Source: B10-G9 sp963712165
GTDB lineage: Bacteria > Chloroflexota > Anaerolineae > Anaerolineales > UBA11858
Direction of reading: 5' to 3'
DNA: 64,000 nucleotides
Assembly: GCA_963712165.1 (NCBI GenBank)
Contig: CAVQGY010000002.1
Location: forward strand, 372,001 to 436,000
Within the stretch, counting starts at the first letter, position 1. Each line of letters opens with the position of its first letter. Shown here one piece after another: positions 32,511-41,507 of this stretch. The notes below the pieces were generated by a model that searched no databases, was not told the DNA's origin, and saw only the letters and a list, made by a program, of their open reading frames with translations. The position numbers and the translations under genes are program-made.

Positions 32511-34946
32511 TCAATTTTCGATCCATGCTCCAAACCATTGGTTCATCTGGATATCGGCCACGGACTGCTTCACACATATCAAGTCGATGTCCCACATTTC
32601 ATTCTGGTGATGCGAGCGGAAATCCGCAAAGACATGCCATTTGGAATTATCGTGGAAGGTAAATACCCGGATGATATCCCCGATATTGTTTTCATTCACG
32701 TCTCCGTCCAGGGCATGCATACCGGCAATCCCGCAGACATAGTCGTTCGCGCTGATATTCGTCTGGTATCCGCCGGTCTCCATGCTAAAGGGGGCAAGAT
32801 TTGTTGCCGGATCATCATAGGTCAGCACAACAGATTGGTTGTTATAAAAACACAACATCTGCACAATCCAGCTCTCCTCCCCCCCTCCGTGTTCCCTGAA
32901 GTCCGCCGTAACTTGCCACACGCCATCCTCGTCCTTGCGCGTATAAACCTGGATGATATCCCCGGCAGAGTTTTCCTGAACATCCACATTCTTGATATCA
33001 TAGCCGGCAATTATGCAGGTATGCTCACTCGGAATATCATAGATGGTGGGGTTAAGCGAGACTGTGGAGCTGTACTGGGGCTTAATATATATATCAGAGA
33101 AGAATTTGGAATTATTCTTATCGGCACACATCAAGCCCAGGCTCCAGTGCTCCTGTCCGCCATCACCGTGGCGGTGAGTGCGGAAACTAGGTGTGATCGT
33201 CCAATAAGGCCCGTTATTTGCCAACCAGAGCTTGAGGACGTTGCCCGCATTATGCTCCTCGATATCCCCATGAAGCCCGGCCAAGCTGATGATGCTGCAG
33301 TTGTACGTGGAGGTAGGAATATTGGTTACAAAGATCTCGCCTGCCTTGACATTCGTGTAGTTCCGGAAGAGGAATTTTGTGCTGTAATCGGGCGTTGATT
33401 GAAGGTTTAAAAATGGAATTAGGGGTCTTAGTTGAAGAAGCGGTAGAAACACCAGGGGTTCATCCACGGTTATGGTCTTTTCAAGATCATCTTCGCCCCA
33501 TATATTCTCCACGTGTAACTTTACTATATAGGTCCCCGCTTGGGTGAATTCATAAGAGAAACTTTCGGCCCCTCCCAGACCTTCCGGCGCCCCGCCTCCA
33601 GATTCCAACCGCCAGGACCTTATGGTTGGATCCCCGCTGGATTGATCCCAGATATCCACTTCAAGCACTGCTGCTCCAGATGTGGGTGACATGGAAAAGG
33701 CGGCAGTGGGCGGATCAAATGGAATCGAAGAAGCCGGACCGATTGGCTCCGCATTCCTGGTCACTGCTGATGCAGGCACCCAAAGCAGGTCATGATCGAA
33801 ATCAATCTGCCACCAGCTTTGATCGCCATTATGTCCGGTCACCTCGTAGACAGCTCCCTGTACTGCTATCCCTTCTGTGAAATAGTCATTCGAGGGACCT
33901 TTTTTGACTTCCAGAGTAGGGACATTTACCGTCAATTCGGGCTGGACCTCAGGCGTAGGTGTGGGTTCGTCGATTGGGAAGACCACTGCCAGAGCATTGG
34001 AGGTCCCTTCCGAGGGCCACTCAAAGACCAGCTGGGCACCATAAGGCACCGCGCTGAAATCAACCCCCTGCATATTCAACTGGATCTGGTAAGGACTGCT
34101 CAACATGGATGAGAACAAACTGATGGACTCGATCTTATTGTTATCCCCATCCACGAGGTAGGCGACCGGCTTATTCTCTTCAACAAAGTTATATCCACTG
34201 AGCTTCACAACGGACATTTCGAACAGGGTCTCACCGCCGATCTCAACCAGATCGATCTGATCGGGGATGATCTGGCAGATCCAGGGCGTTGGGATCTGGT
34301 CATCTTCTGCAGGTTCATCAGAGAAGATCCCCCGCAGCTGGCCCACCAGGCCCTTCCCGATGAACTGGTCGATCGTATCACCCGCCCGGGCGCTCATGAA
34401 ATCGACATTGCAGCGGAACTCCGCTCCGGCTGATGCTGTGATCTGCTGGGTGTTAATCCTCGCCTCCACCATCAATCCAGCCACCTCCTCAGAGAGCTGA
34501 CCGGCAATCCGGGAAGTTGATCCTTCCAGGGTCATGATGATCTCAGTCAAAGTGTCTTCCCAGTTGCCGGGCATATCATCTATGGTGTCGATCAGCCCGT
34601 TCACAGTGGCGTTGGTCTCTGCATCTAGGCCGACCTTTACACCTACGCCCTGCTCAACCATGGCCAGCAAGATATCTATGCGCTGCAATGTCTCGGGTTT
34701 GAAGCCAAACTCAAGACCATCGGCGATCGTTTCATTCAGATTATCGATGATCTGTCTGGTCTCGGGGCCAATTTCGATCCCTGTAGCCAAAGTGTCATTG
34801 ATCTCATCGATCCGACCCAGCGTATTGGGTCCTAATTCTGATGTGGTTTCGATCTCAAAATGGCTGGGAACCAGGTTGCAGGCAGAGCCCAGCAACATAA
34901 TCGCCAGGACCAAACCTAGAAGGGTAATTACTTTTCGACTTTTCAT
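32511..34946 (-). CDS. Large lipoprotein with SH3, PKD and three Cys-bounded repeats
   Basis: An 811-residue lipoprotein (lipobox LGSAC). Residues 38-125 contain four helical repeats of about 23 residues of the type GPETxxxIDxLNxTIxxG. An Ig-like region (225-325) and a bacterial SH3-like domain (337-396, ending DHDLLWVPASAV) follow, then a PKD domain (412-494). The C-terminal third has three repeats, residues 550-607, 644-699 and 738-791. Each begins and ends with Cys and shares ENxxGDIIxV, W-x-V-x-ADFRxH and a final W-x5-L-x-C pattern. I do not recognise this repeat. The protein is probably an envelope protein that binds surface polymers or partners. Confidence 0.8.
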   Translation of the reverse strand: MKSRKVITLLGLVLAIMLLGSACNLVPSHFEIETTSELGPNTLGRIDEINDTLATGIEIGPETRQIIDNLNETIADGLEFGFKPETLQRIDILLAMVEQGVGVKVGLDAETNATVNGLIDTIDDMPGNWEDTLTEIIMTLEGSTSRIAGQLSEEVAGLMVEARINTQQITASAGAEFRCNVDFMSARAGDTIDQFIGKGLVGQLRGIFSDEPAEDDQIPTPWICQIIPDQIDLVEIGGETLFEMSVVKLSGYNFVEENKPVAYLVDGDNNKIESISLFSSMLSSPYQIQLNMQGVDFSAVPYGAQLVFEWPSEGTSNALAVVFPIDEPTPTPEVQPELTVNVPTLEVKKGPSNDYFTEGIAVQGAVYEVTGHNGDQSWWQIDFDHDLLWVPASAVTRNAEPIGPASSIPFDPPTAAFSMSPTSGAAVLEVDIWDQSSGDPTIRSWRLESGGGAPEGLGGAESFSYEFTQAGTYIVKLHVENIWGEDDLEKTITVDEPLVFLPLLQLRPLIPFLNLQSTPDYSTKFLFRNYTNVKAGEIFVTNIPTSTYNCSIISLAGLHGDIEEHNAGNVLKLWLANNGPYWTITPSFRTHRHGDGGQEHWSLGLMCADKNNSKFFSDIYIKPQYSSTVSLNPTIYDIPSEHTCIIAGYDIKNVDVQENSAGDIIQVYTRKDEDGVWQVTADFREHGGGEESWIVQMLCFYNNQSVVLTYDDPATNLAPFSMETGGYQTNISANDYVCGIAGMHALDGDVNENNIGDIIRVFTFHDNSKWHVFADFRSHHQNEMWDIDLICVKQSVADIQMNQWFGAWIEN

Positions 34947-35233
34947 CTCTCCTCCATTTGGGCGGACACCAGGGATTCATTACGTTTTTCAGTCTGGAGT
35001 ACAAACCAATAATCCGCGTTTTCTGGTAGCTCTAGGACGCAATTCCCACCTATTAAAGAGGTCATTTGTTACAATTTCAGTGTAAGTTATCCTTCTTAAC
35101 CTGTCAATGAGCTTTCTCATAAGGAAGCTGAGCGTTGGGTAAAGGAGCCCTGTGAAATCGAATTTCGCACCTGCTTACCGCATAACTTTCAGTCCATTTC
35201 TTATCCACCCCATCAGTGAAGGAGAAAATCCCC

Positions 35234-35818
35234 ATGGCGTATTGGATCGGTGTTCTGATCGTTTTCCTGATCGCTCTCCTGGTTTTCCGGATCTTCGTCC
35301 GCCGTGACTATCGCCGCAAAGGATCCTTGTCGCCCTTCTCTACCTTTCTGGAATTCCTGATCTTCGGGATGCATGCTAACCTGCCTTACCTCTATTTCGA
35401 CCTTCCCTGGCCTCAGCTGCCCCCTCTCCCAGGAAGCTCACTCCAGCTTGTCCTGGGTCTCACTCTCAGCGCCTTCGGGCTGTTGGCCACTCTAGCCTTC
35501 ATGGCACACCTGGGATTCAGCGTCGCATTAGGGAACCAACCAGAAGGACTTCGGCAGACCGGACCCTACCGCTGGTCCCGCAACCCCCAGTTATTGACCT
35601 TCGGTGTTCTCTTGGCAGGCTGTGTCATTCTCTACCCTTCTTGGCAGGCTGCCGCTTGGGCAGCCCTGTATGGCGCCATCGCCCATATCATGGTCATTAC
35701 TGAGGAGGAGCACCTGGGGAACCTTTTCGGGGAAGAGTATCAACGCTACTGCCAGAAAGTTCCCCGCTATTTAGGTATTTCTCCCGGCAGGAGCATACCA
35801 CTAGACAGGAAGGAATAA
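35234..35818 (+). CDS. ICMT/PEMT-like membrane methyltransferase (copy 2)
   Basis: A 194-residue protein with about five membrane segments. The signature GPYRWSRNPQLLTFGVLLAG, then EEEHLGNLFGEEYQRYCQKVPRYL, is that of the isoprenylcysteine carboxyl/phospholipid methyltransferase family. The ATG at 35234 has GGAG 9 bases upstream; the GTG at 35216 is less likely. It is followed after 3 bases by a second, related gene. Confidence 0.8.
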   Translation: MAYWIGVLIVFLIALLVFRIFVRRDYRRKGSLSPFSTFLEFLIFGMHANLPYLYFDLPWPQLPPLPGSSLQLVLGLTLSAFGLLATLAFMAHLGFSVALGNQPEGLRQTGPYRWSRNPQLLTFGVLLAGCVILYPSWQAAAWAALYGAIAHIMVITEEEHLGNLFGEEYQRYCQKVPRYLGISPGRSIPLDRKE

Positions 35819-35821
35819 AAT

Positions 35822-36382
35822 ATGGCTCTTTTCCCTCCCCTTAGTCTGGGCTGGCTGGACGGCTGGATCCCGATAGTCACCTTTTACAGCTCATTTTTGT
35901 TACTGCTTAAGATTTTCCCAAAAGAAACGGTCGACCGCCTCTACGATGATTCCGGGTGGAGCTTGGAGATGGCTCGGCCGGCGAAAATCGGATTACCCTT
36001 CGCCCTGGCTGCCTTGATCCTGATCACCTTTTCTTCTCTGAAGATCGGGCAGCCTATCTTCTGGATCGGTCTCTCCCTGGCGCTATTCGGGCAGGCCGGT
36101 TTTATCTACTCCCTTCACAGCTTCAATATCACACCTCTGGGTGAGCCGGTCACAGACGGGTTGTACAGATTCTCCCGTAATCCACAGTGGGTGACCTTTG
36201 CCGTGGTCATGATCGGCTTCAGCCTGATGGTAGGAAGCTGGACTGTGCTGGGGCTGCTGACAGTCCGGGTAGTGATGAACCACTTCCGGATCCTGGGAGA
36301 GGAACATGCTTTGGAGGATCAATACGGCGAATCCTACCGGGCCTACAAAAACACTGTGCCCCGCTATTTAATATTCTTTTAG
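35822..36382 (+). CDS. ICMT/PEMT-like membrane methyltransferase (copy 3)
   Basis: A 186-residue relative of the preceding gene with the same C-terminal pattern: GLYRFSRNPQWVTFAVVM and EEHALEDQYGESYRAYKNTVPRYL. The first half is shorter and diverged. The two genes are only 3 bases apart and are clearly co-transcribed; they probably arose by tandem duplication and may act together as a membrane pair. Both sit before a GDSL esterase gene. Confidence 0.78.
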   Translation: MALFPPLSLGWLDGWIPIVTFYSSFLLLLKIFPKETVDRLYDDSGWSLEMARPAKIGLPFALAALILITFSSLKIGQPIFWIGLSLALFGQAGFIYSLHSFNITPLGEPVTDGLYRFSRNPQWVTFAVVMIGFSLMVGSWTVLGLLTVRVVMNHFRILGEEHALEDQYGESYRAYKNTVPRYLIFF

Positions 36383-36390
36383 GACTGTTT

Positions 36391-37047
36391 ATGCCCCCGT
36401 TAATGCTCAATTCACATCAAGTGATCCTCTTCCAGGGCAACTCCATCACCGATGCCGGGCGAAGTCGGATGTCAATTGGATCAAATTCTCCAGATGGCAT
36501 GGGGTATGGTTATCCCCGATTGATCATGGATCGGTTAATGGAATCAAATACTGGCCAATCCCTTCAATTCTACAATCGGGGAGTGAGCGGAGACAGGATC
36601 CTGGATTTGGCCAGGCGCTGGTCCCATGACACCTTGCGTCTGAGGCCTGATCTGATCAGTATACTCATCGGAGTCAATGATACTTGGAATTATCTCTATT
36701 TGGGCATGGGGTCCAGCCCTGAGGAGTTTCAACGAATCTATAGGCAGCTCCTGGTTGAGACCAGAGCAGAGCTGCCCAACACAGCTCTCGCTCTCTGTGA
36801 ACCCTTTGTGCTCCTCACCGGTGAGGTCACTGATGAGTGGGATAATGACATATCCCAGCGCCAAAGGTATATTCAAGAACTTGCTGAGGAATTTCAAGCC
36901 TTGTATATCCCCTTCCAATCCACCCTGGACAAAGCCGTCTCGGGGGGTGTCCCGCCCGGCCAGCTGCTTGAGGACGGGGTTCATCCCACAGCTCGGGGGC
37001 ACCGCCTGTTGGCAGATTTCTGGATGGAAAGAGCCCTGAGTGATTAA
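36391..37047 (+). CDS. SGNH/GDSL hydrolase
   Basis: A 218-residue soluble esterase or lipase. Block I (FQGNSITDAGRS, the GDSL-like Ser), block II (NRGVSGDRI), block III (ILIGVNDTW) and block V (DGVHPTARGHRLLA, Asp and His of the triad) are all present. No signal peptide is visible. The ATG at 36391 follows the previous stop by 8 bases with AGGA upstream, so it is in the same transcript as the two methyltransferase genes. Longer starts reading through them are rejected. The likely role is deacylation of a lipid, sugar ester or phospholipid. Confidence 0.82.
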   Translation: MPPLMLNSHQVILFQGNSITDAGRSRMSIGSNSPDGMGYGYPRLIMDRLMESNTGQSLQFYNRGVSGDRILDLARRWSHDTLRLRPDLISILIGVNDTWNYLYLGMGSSPEEFQRIYRQLLVETRAELPNTALALCEPFVLLTGEVTDEWDNDISQRQRYIQELAEEFQALYIPFQSTLDKAVSGGVPPGQLLEDGVHPTARGHRLLADFWMERALSD

Positions 37048-37135
37048 AAGGATGCGGGATTCTCTTTACTGCAGAGGTCCCGCAAATTTCCTAACTACTG
37101 CTATATGCGGGACTACCAGGATCCCGCATCCTTTT
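37046..37135. terminator. Nested double hairpin between convergent genes
   Basis: The outer arms, aaaaggatgcgggat (37046-37060) and atcccgcatcctttt (37121-37135), are perfect over 15 bp. Inside the 60-base loop a second hairpin pairs gtcccgca (37077-37084) with tgcgggac (37106-37113). The A and T flanks make it a terminator in both directions between the GDSL gene and the Trm112-like gene. The four arms share the core GCGGGA or its complement. Confidence 0.8.
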
Positions 37136-37146
37136 CCACAAGGGAT

Positions 37147-37365
37147 TTATTTTTCCGGCGGCGGGACTGGCAGATCGTCCATAGCCGTCTCGACCCATTT
37201 ATCCCCCTCATCAATTAACATCACCGGGATATCCTGTCGGATAGGATATTTACGGCCGCATTCCTGGCAAACCAGCCAGGCTTCTTTGAAATAATCCAGG
37301 GTGCCTTCCTTGGTCTGAACACAGGCTGGGCATCTAAGGATCTCGAGCAATTCTTTACTCACCAT
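37147..37365 (-). CDS. Trm112/YcaR-family small zinc protein
   Basis: A 72-residue protein with two zinc-type pairs, CPAC (LLEILRCPAC) and CQEC, in the Trm112/UPF0434 fold, ending in IRQDIPVMLIDEGD. In eukaryotes such proteins activate methyltransferases; bacterial YcaR-like proteins are of unknown role, although the Trm112 fold suggests a partner subunit. The ATG at 37365 has AAGGAGG 5 bases upstream. It sits 1 base after the VanW stop and is probably co-transcribed with it. Confidence 0.85.
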   Translation of the reverse strand: MVSKELLEILRCPACVQTKEGTLDYFKEAWLVCQECGRKYPIRQDIPVMLIDEGDKWVETAMDDLPVPPPEK

Positions 37366-37366
37366 A

Positions 37367-39307
37367 CTATCCTCCTTCACTGGAGCCGCCCTCTTCTTCC
37401 TCCGGCTCTTCCTCAATTATAGCTGGTTTTGCGCAGGGATCCTTGGGATCTGGATCTTCTGGTGGAAAATTCTCTGTACCGGGCCCATACTCACACACAG
37501 CTGCCCAGGGCTGGTACCTAGTTCTGAAAATATCCTCCCAGAGCCTTATGCCGTCCCTGTAGACAGCCCTGGTAACTGTGACGCTGGCACCCTCAACAGC
37601 CCAATCGACCTGCTTGATCTCCCCTTTATCCAAAGCTGGATTTTCCTCATAGATTGGATCAGGGGGATCTACTTTATTTACCAGGCCCGTGGTGGTCCAA
37701 TCGACTGTTCTGCCATCTTTTGTACCGTAAAACTTCCAGACCAGCTGTCGGTAAGTCTTGTAGACATAGGTCTCCATCAGCAGCCAATCATCGGTGTCAT
37801 TTGTGAACTTAAAATCCACTATGGGCACATAGACGGTCGCGTCCAGCCCGGCCATTTTTGTATTATATGAACCAGGCGTTGCGGTTTGCTCATAATATTT
37901 CACTCGATAGGAATGGGGATAGCGCTCCACCACTGGCAAACCTGCAAAGAACGCCGTTCGGAACAGAGTAGTGCTCACCTGGCAGACACCTCCCCCCACA
38001 CCTTTGATGGTCCTATCCCCAAAGATGATCCAGGCTTCAGAATAGCCCTCATCAAGTGTGATATCACCCAGCTGGGCTGCCATCGAAAAAGTCTCTCCGG
38101 GAGCGATAAAAATACCGTGGAACTTGGCTGATGCAGTGGCAATATTATTGATCCTGCCAGCATCCGAATAATAGAAGAATGTGGTTTCCGAGTTGACCAG
38201 TTCAGTGATACCTAGATCCTCAGCCGTGTGTTCAGCAGTTACCTGGGGGACCGTTTTTTCCACCACCAGGTCAATTTCGTGTTTTCCTTCAGAAAGTTGG
38301 GCCTGAATACCTATGATCGAAAGCGGCACATCCAATTTCATGCCAACTTGCTCTTTTTCGATCAAGACCAGCTCGCGAGTATCGTCATCAAAATACATCC
38401 GGGCATTTACTGCTTCCTGATTGATCCTGCCCTCTTTGTTTTCCAGGTAAGTCCGCAGCTGCTCAGAATCCAGGGCAATACGGTATTCCTCCCCATTTTC
38501 AGTAGAAACCCGCTCTATGACCATCATCTCCACCAGGTTTTCAGGCGGGATGATCCATGGTCCGGGATCATCTTCAGCAGCGTCCGGAATCTGCAAGACC
38601 AAAGGTTGGCTCAGGATCTGGCGGGCAAGTTCTCCCTGGGCGCTGACATCCAGGATGTCCGGGTATGTTTCCTTGACAATGAGGGGAATATTTCCACTTT
38701 GCAGGCTGCCCATCTGGAGTGCTGCCACTTCCAGGGATGCCGCTATGTCCATTTCCCGTCCGATCTGTCCTGGTTGAACGATCACATCCAATCCTTCAAG
38801 CCCCAGAGAAGCTTCTATTACTGGCCGGTTCACCTGGCTGGCAATCCCTTCTAAAAGATCCCGGCCGGTTTTTTCGTCCAATACGAATTGGGGTTCGATC
38901 ATTAAGCCGTGGCGCAGGATTTGAATCTGGGCAGCGGCTCGCTGAAAAAGGTTGCCTTCTCTGCCGGCATTAAAAGCCTGTTCGGCATTGTAATTGGGAC
39001 TGAAAAATAAACCCAACTCGGATGGCGTGGTCTCCCAGCTCACATCATCGTACTGCAGGATGATTCTCCCTTCTTGGGGATAGTCAAATTCGTCCTCAAG
39101 TAAATCTGCGGCGCCGATTGGTGTCTGTCCGCTGAGGTTGATCCAGCCAAGATAAACTCCCGGATACACCCTTCCGCGGTACACAGCTCGATAACTAAAC
39201 GCGGCTATGCCGGCCACCAAGACAAAGAGAATAATCCCGCCGGCCAGGGAAAACCCGATCTTCTGGGCAATCTGTTTGAGTTGAGTCTTTGAATTCATGG
39301 ATATCAT
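37367..39307 (-). CDS. VanW-family peptidoglycan-binding protein
   Basis: A 646-residue envelope protein with an N-terminal membrane anchor (residues 17-40). Residues 60-360 hold two PG-binding_4-type domains, with the repeated pattern FDYPQEGR and an EAxLGLEG-type core. The VanW domain (about residues 390-520) has GGGVCQVSTTLFRTAFFAG and ERYPHSYRV. The C-terminus is acidic (EEEPEEEEGG). VanW proteins bind or modify peptidoglycan; some lie with vancomycin-resistance genes, but their exact role is unknown. The start at 39307 has no strong ribosome-binding site, and the ATG at 39298 is also possible. Confidence 0.85.
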   Translation of the reverse strand: MISMNSKTQLKQIAQKIGFSLAGGIILFVLVAGIAAFSYRAVYRGRVYPGVYLGWINLSGQTPIGAADLLEDEFDYPQEGRIILQYDDVSWETTPSELGLFFSPNYNAEQAFNAGREGNLFQRAAAQIQILRHGLMIEPQFVLDEKTGRDLLEGIASQVNRPVIEASLGLEGLDVIVQPGQIGREMDIAASLEVAALQMGSLQSGNIPLIVKETYPDILDVSAQGELARQILSQPLVLQIPDAAEDDPGPWIIPPENLVEMMVIERVSTENGEEYRIALDSEQLRTYLENKEGRINQEAVNARMYFDDDTRELVLIEKEQVGMKLDVPLSIIGIQAQLSEGKHEIDLVVEKTVPQVTAEHTAEDLGITELVNSETTFFYYSDAGRINNIATASAKFHGIFIAPGETFSMAAQLGDITLDEGYSEAWIIFGDRTIKGVGGGVCQVSTTLFRTAFFAGLPVVERYPHSYRVKYYEQTATPGSYNTKMAGLDATVYVPIVDFKFTNDTDDWLLMETYVYKTYRQLVWKFYGTKDGRTVDWTTTGLVNKVDPPDPIYEENPALDKGEIKQVDWAVEGASVTVTRAVYRDGIRLWEDIFRTRYQPWAAVCEYGPGTENFPPEDPDPKDPCAKPAIIEEEPEEEEGGSSEGG

Positions 39308-39385
39308 TTTACCAAAGATGCCTGATCTCCTCTGTTATCCCGGAAAATGTACAGATGCAATATTTTGACTAGGATTGATGTTTAC

Positions 39386-40156
39386 CTAGGCCCAGTCCGC
39401 ATGATTACTTATGATTGGACGCAATATCTCTTCCAGGGGTTCCCTGGGCTTTTCGGCAGCAGGGTGGATCCTGCATAAGGCTTCCTGGGTCCTGACCATT
39501 TCTGATAGGACAACCGGCCGACCAGCCCTGGCTGCACCATGCCTCAGAAATAAGCCATGCTGGGATCGGTGGCAGGTCATTGCCGCAAGCTTCTGAGGGA
39601 CCCACTCGCTGACATCTAACCGGATTCCCGGGGCAGGCGTGAACTCTCCGGTCTCACGCGAAAGCCAGGCTGGCGAATAGACCGCCCTGGGACTATAAGC
39701 AATCCGGTCCAGCGCACCCATCATCGCCTGGTGAGCTTGAATATGTGCTGGGTGGCCGTATTCACCACCAGGACCATGAGTAAGGATCACCTCCGGTTGG
39801 ATCTCAACCAGAACTTTAACCAACTCCCTGACAACCAGCTCCAAATCATCACTGAACGGATATAACTCCCCCTCTGGTCCGACTTCCGGATCCTTAAACC
39901 CCAGGAATGCAAGACTCGCTCCTCCCAATGAATTGACAGCGCACTGCAGTTCTTTTTCCCTCACCTGACCCAGATCAGCCCGTTCGCAAATGGGCGGATC
40001 TCCCATTTCACCTCCCTCCCCTCTGGTGGCTGAGAGGTAGTGAACCCGGGCTCCTTGAGCTGCCAAATAAGCCAGAGTCCCTCCCAGGAAAACAGTCTCA
40101 TCATCCGGGTGAGCAAAAAAAGCCAGTATATTCAGGGAACCCGATGCTCTATCCAT
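39386..40156 (-). CDS. PIG-L (LmbE-like) family deacetylase
   Basis: A 256-residue zinc-dependent deacetylase. The zinc motif AHPDDE is near the start, TRGEGGEMG follows, and THGPGGEYGHPAHIQAH carries the third zinc ligand His. Members remove acetyl groups from GlcNAc-phosphatidylinositol, GlcNAc-Ins (mycothiol, bacillithiol) or antibiotics, and the substrate here is unknown. The ATG at 40156 has a weak GGGA upstream; a longer in-frame start at 40258 would extend into the divergent promoter region of the SPFH gene. Confidence 0.85.
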   Translation of the reverse strand: MDRASGSLNILAFFAHPDDETVFLGGTLAYLAAQGARVHYLSATRGEGGEMGDPPICERADLGQVREKELQCAVNSLGGASLAFLGFKDPEVGPEGELYPFSDDLELVVRELVKVLVEIQPEVILTHGPGGEYGHPAHIQAHQAMMGALDRIAYSPRAVYSPAWLSRETGEFTPAPGIRLDVSEWVPQKLAAMTCHRSQHGLFLRHGAARAGRPVVLSEMVRTQEALCRIHPAAEKPREPLEEILRPIISNHADWA

Positions 40157-40237
40157 ATCAAATCCCAACTGTACCACAAGCACTATTAATACGGTATAAG
40201 AACTTTTGAGGACAACTTTAGAGCCCCTTGCTGCGTA

Positions 40238-40243
40238 TATAAT
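40238..40243 (+). promoter_or_regulatory. -10 element of the SPFH gene
   Basis: A perfect TATAAT about 55 bases before the ATG at 40298. No convincing -35 is seen at the correct distance. GGAGGAG lies just before the ATG. Confidence 0.45.
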
Positions 40244-40297
40244 AAAGGTGGAATCCATCCAAATGTCAACTTAGGTTTTCCCGAAACGGAGGAGAAA

Positions 40298-41311
40298 ATG
40301 CAAATCACTATTTTGGTATCAGCCCTGGCTGCTTTTTCCTGGCTGCTGGTTGTTGCCTTTCTGGTCCTGACCGTGATCCGAGCCCGGCAGGGCAAAAAGA
40401 CCCGCGGCACAACAACCGGGATCATCGTCGCCGTCGCTGCAGCTATTATATTAAACACGATCAGCGCCGGATTGGTCTTTGTCAAACCCGAAGAACGCGG
40501 CGTGGTCATCAGCGCCGTCGCACCCAAGGGTTACCGGGAAGAAATCCTTCAGCCCGGCCTGCGTTGGGTGATCCCTTACGCCGAAAGTGTTACGACTTAC
40601 ACGATCTCAAAAAGCACTTACACCATGTCCATTGCCCACTTAGAAGGAGATATTCAGGGGGATGACTCCATTGCGGCCCGGACAGCCGACGGGCAGGAAG
40701 TCTATATTGACGCCTCAATCATCTTCTCATTGGACCCGGCAGAAGTTCTTAATGTTCACATCATCTGGCAGGACCGCTACCTGAATGGCCTGATCCGCCC
40801 GACTGTACGGGGCGTGATCCGTGACGCGGTATCGCAATTCCGGGTCAACGAGGTCTACAGCACCCACCGTGAAGAACTGAAAGCACAGATCGAAGAAGAA
40901 ATGTTTAAAGCCTTGGATGAGAATGGCTTGATCCTTTCTGATTTTGTGCTGCGCAATATCACCTTCACCCCTGAATATGCAGCTTCGATCGAGCAGAAGC
41001 AGATCGCCGAACAGCTTGCCCAACAGGCGGAATATATTGTCGAACAGCGTGTGCAGGAAGCTGAACAGGCCAGGCAGGTGGCCGAAGGCACCAAGGACGC
41101 GGCTATCACTGAAGCCGAGGGGAGGGCGGAGTCCCTGGTGATTGAGGCTAAAGCTGAAGCTGAAGCGCTGCAGCTGATCGCCGACGTCCTGTCTAAGTAC
41201 CCCGAACTGCTTAACTACCGCTACATCGAAAAACTTGCCCCGGGAATCCAGGTCATGCTGGTCCCCAACGACAACCCCTACATACTTCCACTGCCTGAGA
41301 TCACCCCCTGA
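40298..41311 (+). CDS. Prohibitin/SPFH-domain membrane protein
   Basis: A 337-residue protein with two N-terminal membrane segments (residues 1-26 and 39-60), then the SPFH/prohibitin domain (from GLVFVKPEERGVVISAVAPKG to about residue 220) and a helical, Ala/Glu-rich C-terminal coiled coil (QAEYIVEQRVQEAEQARQ). Such proteins form ring or raft-like assemblies in membranes and help control proteases or membrane domains. No NfeD partner lies next to it. An intrinsic terminator follows the gene. Confidence 0.9.
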   Translation: MQITILVSALAAFSWLLVVAFLVLTVIRARQGKKTRGTTTGIIVAVAAAIILNTISAGLVFVKPEERGVVISAVAPKGYREEILQPGLRWVIPYAESVTTYTISKSTYTMSIAHLEGDIQGDDSIAARTADGQEVYIDASIIFSLDPAEVLNVHIIWQDRYLNGLIRPTVRGVIRDAVSQFRVNEVYSTHREELKAQIEEEMFKALDENGLILSDFVLRNITFTPEYAASIEQKQIAEQLAQQAEYIVEQRVQEAEQARQVAEGTKDAAITEAEGRAESLVIEAKAEAEALQLIADVLSKYPELLNYRYIEKLAPGIQVMLVPNDNPYILPLPEITP

Positions 41312-41337
41312 TCCAGCCAGTGCCAGTTGAATAACCC

Positions 41338-41373
41338 AAAGGCCCGGAAGAAATCATCCGGGCCTTTGTTTTT
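41338..41373 (+). terminator. Intrinsic terminator of the SPFH gene
   Basis: Perfect 11-bp arms aaaggcccgga (41338-41348) and tccgggccttt (41357-41367) around an 8-base loop, followed by gttttt. Confidence 0.95.
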
Positions 41374-41507
41374 CTGGCTTTCAAATCGGTCAGGTATTGT
41401 GGTTAATTGGCAGAGGAGATTTACACCTTAGATAGGCATGACTTCTACCATTTCTGGTGTGATAGAATTCGGTCAGAAGACTGATTTATTAAAGGTGCTA
41501 TCCATAT

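Noticed and set aside
32496..33398. 300-codon open frame on the + strand opposite the repeat lipoprotein
   Set aside because: It is antisense to a gene with a clear lipobox and repeats; its translation has no family features and no ribosome-binding site.
36187..36390. Upstream start for the GDSL gene
   Set aside because: It overlaps the methyltransferase gene in another frame; the ATG at 36391 with AGGA fits better.
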